This document shows positions 62,440 through 64,000 of a DNA stretch of 64,000 bases, piece after piece (position 1 is the stretch's first letter; every line of letters begins with the position of its first letter). Location of the stretch: contig CAZBLP010000002.1 in NCBI GenBank assembly GCA_964492825.1, positions 13,761 through 77,760 of the forward strand, in the 5' to 3' direction. The notes beneath the pieces were generated by a model. The model was not told the origin of the DNA. It saw only the letters and a program-made list of their open reading frames with translations, and made no database searches. The translations under genes were made by a program, and so were the position numbers. Origin of the DNA: CAZBLP01 sp964492825 (GTDB taxonomy: Bacteria > DYJV01).

Positions 62440-62468
62440 TTGATTTTTTTACATGTTAATATTATATA
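62440..62468 (+). promoter_or_regulatory. Candidate promoter of fabG
   Basis: TTGATT (62440-62445), a 17-base spacer and TATATA (62463-62468). It would give a leader of about 55 bases before the AAAGGAGG site and the fabG ATG. Confidence 0.45.
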
Positions 62469-62527
62469 TTAATAACAGCTTTACTGTTCCAAATTTGAAA
62501 AAGCTTACAGCAAAAGGAGGTGCTATA

Positions 62528-63268
62528 ATGGCTGAAAAGCATGTTGCATTAATTACAGGAGCATCAAGAGGCATCGGCAGATCAATATCTTTGGAACTTG
62601 CTAAAAAAGGTATTATTATCGGCATAGGATACAACAGGAATACTTCACAAGCAAATAAAGTAAAAGAGGAGATTATTGAAATTGGCGGTGAAGCGGAAAT
62701 ATTTCAGGGTAGTATAGAAAATTTTTATGATGCAAAAAAAGTTGTTGATGCTATAGTTGAAAAATTTGGCAAAATAGATATTGTAATCAACAATGCGGGA
62801 ATTACCCTTGATAAAACTATTTTGAAAATGTCGTTGGAAGAGTGGCTTAGAGTTATTCAAGTAAATCTTTTTGGTGCGTTTTACTGTATAAAATCAGCAC
62901 TTGAGTATATGGTTGATTATGGTTGGGGAAGGATTATAAATATCAGTTCGATTATAGGTTTAACAGGCAATATTGGTCAAAGCAACTATGCTGCTTCCAA
63001 AGCGGGACTTATAGGTCTTACAAAAGCTCTTGCTCTGGAGCTTGCAAAAAAGAGAATAACCGTGAATGCTGTTGCTCCGGGCTTTATAGAAACTGAAATG
63101 GTAAAGGCAGTTCCTCAAAAAGTTCTGGACTCAATTGTATATAATATTCCAATGAGAAGGCTTGGTACAGCGGAAGAGGTGGCACATCTTGTTGCATTTT
63201 TAGTAGATGAAAAGTCAGATTATATTACAGGGCAGGTATATGGAATCAACGGTGGATTGTATATGTAG
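62528..63268 (+). CDS. fabG: 3-oxoacyl-ACP reductase
   Basis: A 246-residue SDR that reduces 3-oxoacyl-ACP with NADPH in fatty-acid elongation. TGASRGIGRSI near 12, NNAGIT near 88, NISSIIGLTGNIGQSNYAASKAGLIGLTK near 138-166 with the Ser-Tyr-Lys triad, and GFIETEM are FabG hallmarks. Start chosen at the ATG after AAAGGAGG; an upstream in-frame ATG adds 25 non-homologous residues. It overlaps bioD by 29 bases. Confidence 0.92.
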   Translation: MAEKHVALITGASRGIGRSISLELAKKGIIIGIGYNRNTSQANKVKEEIIEIGGEAEIFQGSIENFYDAKKVVDAIVEKFGKIDIVINNAGITLDKTILKMSLEEWLRVIQVNLFGAFYCIKSALEYMVDYGWGRIINISSIIGLTGNIGQSNYAASKAGLIGLTKALALELAKKRITVNAVAPGFIETEMVKAVPQKVLDSIVYNIPMRRLGTAEEVAHLVAFLVDEKSDYITGQVYGINGGLYM

Positions 63269-63881
63269 CAAGGGAAAATATTTTGTTACAGGCACTGATA
63301 CAGGAGTTGGGAAGACTTTTGTTACTGTTTTGCTTGCAGAATATTTTAGAAAATTAAATTATAAAGTTGGTACTTTTAAACCTGTAGAATCAGGTATTTT
63401 GGAAAACAGCCGTCCTGATTTTGAATTATTAGCCAATGCTTCCGGAGATAGTCATAAAATTTTATACAAACTTAGAAAGCCATTAGCTCCTTTAATAGCT
63501 GCCAAAATAGACGGAATTGAAATAGACATTGATAAAATAGTTAATTTTGCGAAAGAAGATTCTAAAAATTATGATATATATTTTGTTGAAGGAGCCGGAG
63601 GTTTATTTGTGCCGATTACAGAGAATTGCTTGATTATTGATGTTATAAAGTCACTTGGGTTTGAAGTAATTTTAGTAGCAAGGACAAGTTTGGGCACTGT
63701 TAATCATACATTGCTAAGTATTGAAGCTTTGCAAAAAAGAGAGATAAAAATCAATCAGATTATCTTAAATGAAGTTGTAAAAACTTCTAAAGAGGAGATA
63801 GAGCAGAATATTTTTATGATAGAAAAATTTTCAAGGATAAAAGTTAAAAAAGTTATATTTAGAGAACAGAAATCGTTATAA
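63240..63881 (+). CDS. bioD: Dethiobiotin synthetase
   Basis: A 213-residue ATP-dependent carboxylase that closes the ureido ring of biotin. YFVTGTDTGVGKTFVTVLLAEYF near 12-34 is the modified P-loop; FKPVESG, VEGAGGLFVPITEN and GTVNHTLLSIEAL follow. The start is uncertain: an ATG at 63240 within fabG is used, and a GTG 12 bases later is an alternative. Other biotin genes are not in the window. Biotin is needed for fatty-acid synthesis, which fits the pairing with fabG. Confidence 0.9.
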   Translation: MESTVDCICSKGKYFVTGTDTGVGKTFVTVLLAEYFRKLNYKVGTFKPVESGILENSRPDFELLANASGDSHKILYKLRKPLAPLIAAKIDGIEIDIDKIVNFAKEDSKNYDIYFVEGAGGLFVPITENCLIIDVIKSLGFEVILVARTSLGTVNHTLLSIEALQKREIKINQIILNEVVKTSKEEIEQNIFMIEKFSRIKVKKVIFREQKSL

Positions 63882-63926
63882 AATAAATATTAATAAGCTA
63901 AATTTGATAAATACCAAAACTTAGAA

Positions 63927-64000
63927 CACGCCCAGAGGGAGTCGAACCCCCAACCTGCGGATCCGTAGTCCGCTGCTCTATCCAGTTGAGCCATGGGCGC
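63927..64000 (-). tRNA. tRNA-Arg (anticodon ACG)
   Basis: On the minus strand the sequence folds fully as 7-bp acceptor, 4-bp D stem, 5-bp anticodon stem with loop CTACGGA, 5-base variable region and 5-bp T stem with TTCGACT loop, giving 74 bases with G as discriminator. Anticodon ACG (A34 expected to become inosine) reads CGU, CGC and CGA. No CCA is encoded, so it must be added by enzyme. The 5' end coincides with the window edge. Confidence 0.93.

Noticed and set aside
1..64000. CRISPR arrays, insertion sequences, prophage or toxin-antitoxin modules
   Set aside because: No regularly spaced repeats, transposase or integrase motifs, or paired small genes of that type were seen on either strand.

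Overview
The window is AT-rich (roughly 30% G+C by eye), densely coding chromosomal DNA from a Gram-negative, probably anaerobic or microaerophilic bacterium. The combination of a ten-haem secreted cytochrome c, a class I hybrid-cluster protein, a TRAP transporter, type IV pilus assembly genes, BamD/LptA outer-membrane functions, two DUF3786 proteins and an rpsF-ssb-rpsR-DUF2232-rplI operon suggests a member of the Deferribacterota or a neighbouring lineage. That placement is inference from gene content, not a phylogeny. A 100-N scaffold gap at 53049-53148 shows that this is a draft assembly.

Layout. 1-5427 (minus): a serine-biosynthesis pair (class V aminotransferase, serA), then purA, prfB with its programmed frameshift, and the start of a PAS-domain gene. 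5634-7899 (plus): 3-hydroxybutyrate dehydrogenase, an MBL-fold hydrolase and a small HAD protein, converging on an amidohydrolase. 8737-11040 (plus): ribosomal operon rpsF-ssb-rpsR-DUF2232-rplI. 11037-19253: an unknown protein, a nucleosidase, an M24 peptidase, a decahaem cytochrome divergent from hcp with an FNR/HcpR-type palindrome between them, and a ClC channel. 19410-25749: DUF167, FmdB, thioesterase and DUF3786 genes, then pgpA, mutL and recJ on the minus strand, then a second DUF3786 gene. 25877-32392 (plus): nitroreductase, a BamD-LptA fusion, moeA, a VanZ-like protein and a DctPQM TRAP transporter. 32411-37052: acetyltransferase, LysR regulator, HTH plus binding-protein regulator, isochorismatase-family hydrolase, TtcA-like protein and a pterin-binding protein. 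37199-42631 (minus): pilMNOPQ followed by a frame-disrupted aroK and slyD. 42712-52861 (minus): hemB, a HAD phosphatase and an envelope/exopolysaccharide export group (Wzz-like, a 1075-residue SLBB protein, an 814-residue acidic secreted protein, an outer-membrane beta-barrel). 52972-62338 (minus): argD-argF, ruvCAB, yebC, serS, a 2-hydroxyacyl-CoA dehydratase-like subunit, a SurA-like lipoprotein and ychF. 62528-64000: fabG, bioD and tRNA-Arg(ACG).

The most notable observations are the BamD-LptA fusion; a long beta-barrel gene whose only start candidate next to a strong ribosome-binding site is AUC; an A10 tract that breaks aroK; several genes whose -10 box lies only 6-9 bases before the ATG with no Shine-Dalgarno sequence (candidate leaderless mRNAs); the hcp/cytochrome operator; and an export cluster with an unusually long SLBB protein but no glycosyltransferases. 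No CRISPR array, insertion sequence, prophage or defence system was recognised. No gene-free stretch exceeds about 210 bases.
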